NCBI GenBank assembly: GCA_019639055.1
Contig: JAHBSP010000013.1
Location: 1 to 42,898 of the forward strand
Direction of reading: 5' to 3'
Origin: Microbacteriaceae bacterium
GTDB taxonomy: Bacteria; Actinomycetota; Actinomycetes; Actinomycetales; Microbacteriaceae
DNA: 42,898 nt
In this document: in pieces, positions 42,112 through 42,898 of the stretch
Layout: the number at the start of each line of letters is the position of its first letter
Numbering within the stretch: the stretch's first letter is position 1
The notes under the pieces: model-generated
Told to the model about the DNA's origin: nothing
Database searches by the model: none
What the model saw: the letters and a program-made list of their open reading frames with translations, nothing else
Translations under genes and position numbers: made by a program

Positions 42112-42898
42112 GGTTTGGATTTATCGTATTGATCCTTGGCAAGCCTGCATCACCTAAAATTCGCAGCAAATTTTTAGGGGATCGCAGATCCTTCATACCC
42201 CACCGCACAAAAGCGGCAGTTTCACGCCGAATAGAGTCTTCACGGATTTTCTCTCGGTAAAGCGGATTATCAACTGCGCTGTTTTCAGCATCCCTGTCCG
42301 CATAATGCCAGAATTCAGCACTCTTTTGGTACTTAACCTTCCCATCAAATTCACCAACCACGTCATATTCGGGCCACCAAAAATCCACACGATAGTCGCC
42401 TGTGTCAGTGAAAAATTCCTTCTGTAATTGCGGAGCAGGAAAACCTAACGCGAGGATAGTCATCCTGCTATAGGACTCACCAATAGATTCTGAATAAGGG
42501 GATGACAAATCAAGAGCAATCCTGGCAGCTCTCTTCCCACGTAAATCAAGTTGGATTTCCAAGTCATCAACTAGCGAAGATTTTGAGACCTCGCCCGTTG
42601 CTTGAGCAAAATCAAAAACTGCCACAGCTTCAGCTGTTCTATATTTCTTCGCTAACGCGATTGAGGTCTCTGAAATATCGGTTGCCAGCGCGCCAAAGCT
42701 TTCTACGGTAGTTATTTTCCTCTGGGTAGTGTGAAATTTCACTCCACTAGTTTTTACTCGGGAGTTCTTGCTTTCTTGAACTAACACATGGATTTCGCCT
42801 TCGTCGATATTAAACGGCAAACCCAGTAAAACAGCGGCTGACTCATGACAAAATACTTTTTCTTGCAGTGTCATTCCAGCTGCTAAAACCTTAAGCGC
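42047..42898 (-). CDS. DUF559/Vsr-like endonuclease domain protein (5' end outside window)
   Basis: The visible 283 codons are open to the window edge. An in-frame ATG at 42874 exists, but the following HESAAVLLGLP segment normally lies well inside such proteins (after an AbiEi-like helical N-terminus), so the true start is probably beyond 42898. The C-terminal domain has the PD-(D/E)xK/Vsr-like pattern RVDFWWPEYDVVGEFDGKVKY (D164, E175, D177, K179, counted from that ATG) plus the conserved GESYSR (E133). The architecture is the one often annotated as an AbiEi-type antitoxin or DUF559 protein. Its last 20 residues (TLSLTSLPLQRVGSLQKG) are encoded by the repeat cluster. Function as a nuclease is inference. 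Confidence 0.75.
   Translation of the reverse strand, partial: ALKVLAAGMTLQEKVFCHESAAVLLGLPFNIDEGEIHVLVQESKNSRVKTSGVKFHTTQRKITTVESFGALATDISETSIALAKKYRTAEAVAVFDFAQATGEVSKSSLVDDLEIQLDLRGKRAARIALDLSSPYSESIGESYSRMTILALGFPAPQLQKEFFTDTGDYRVDFWWPEYDVVGEFDGKVKYQKSAEFWHYADRDAENSAVDNPLYREKIREDSIRRETAAFVRWGMKDLRSPKNLLRILGDAGLPRINTINPNLLPTLSLTSLPLQRVGSLQKG

Noticed and set aside
1..42898. CRISPR arrays, insertion sequences, prophage genes, rRNA genes
   Set aside because: No regularly spaced repeats, transposase or integrase motifs, phage structural genes or rRNA-like stretches were found; the only repeat cluster is the short one at 42019-42111.

Overview
The window reads as a compact, gene-dense chromosome segment of a streamlined actinobacterium, most likely a Microbacteriaceae member of the freshwater Luna type (Aquiluna/Rhodoluna-like). 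The evidence is: the order argS-lysA-hom-thrC-thrB; a fused E2/E1 2-oxoglutarate dehydrogenase (Kgd/OdhA); a SigH/SigR-RsrA pair beside aroA-rsgA-hisN; an FdxA-type ferredoxin next to a PIG-L family gene and typA; many GTG/TTG starts; a base composition that looks close to 50% GC; and very short intergenic gaps. The genus is inference. No insertion sequence, prophage, CRISPR array or rRNA gene is visible.

Layout. 1-6400 (minus): argS-lysA-hom-thrC-thrB, an aspartate-family amino acid operon led by arginyl-tRNA synthetase, with tRNA-Arg(CCG) head-to-head upstream of argS. 6685-12050: a DUF3817 membrane protein, then a nitrite/NO-type module made of a DUF2249 protein (minus) divergent from an operon of a SufR-like HTH regulator, an NnrS-like membrane protein and an 888-residue fusion of membrane domain, blue-copper domain and copper nitrite reductase. 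12163-18717 (plus): acyl-CoA dehydrogenase, uracil-DNA glycosylase, a small lipoprotein, an MFS transporter and a three-gene polar amino acid ABC importer. 18719-21050 (minus): two CNNM/CorC-like membrane proteins. 21294-25025 (plus): kgd. 25015-25859 (minus): sigma factor and zinc anti-sigma factor. 25908-29038 (plus): aroA-rsgA-hisN. 29055-40633 (mainly minus): citrate synthase, ferredoxin, a PIG-L-like membrane protein, TypA/BipA and an oligopeptide ABC importer (oppA, B, C, DF), with one PH-domain gene on the opposite strand inside the opp cluster. 40768-42002 (plus): a CPBP-family membrane protein and a DCC thiol-oxidoreductase-like protein. 42047-42898 (minus): a DUF559 endonuclease-like gene that runs off the window edge, with a GGTAGGG repeat cluster at its 3' end.

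How it works together. Most genes are core metabolism and growth: Thr/Lys/aromatic/His synthesis, TCA entry and 2-oxoglutarate oxidation, ferredoxin, ribosome GTPases, peptide and amino acid import. The accessory parts are the copper nitrite reductase module, which has all expected type 1 and type 2 copper ligands but no NO reductase in view, and the DUF559 locus. Several genes have a TANNNT -10 box only 6-8 bases before the start codon and no Shine-Dalgarno sequence, suggesting leaderless mRNAs. The oddest observations are the NirK fusion, the DUF559 gene ending in a repeat cluster, an RsgA without its zinc knuckle, a PIG-L protein missing part of its metal site, and tandem perfect palindromes in the oppA leader.
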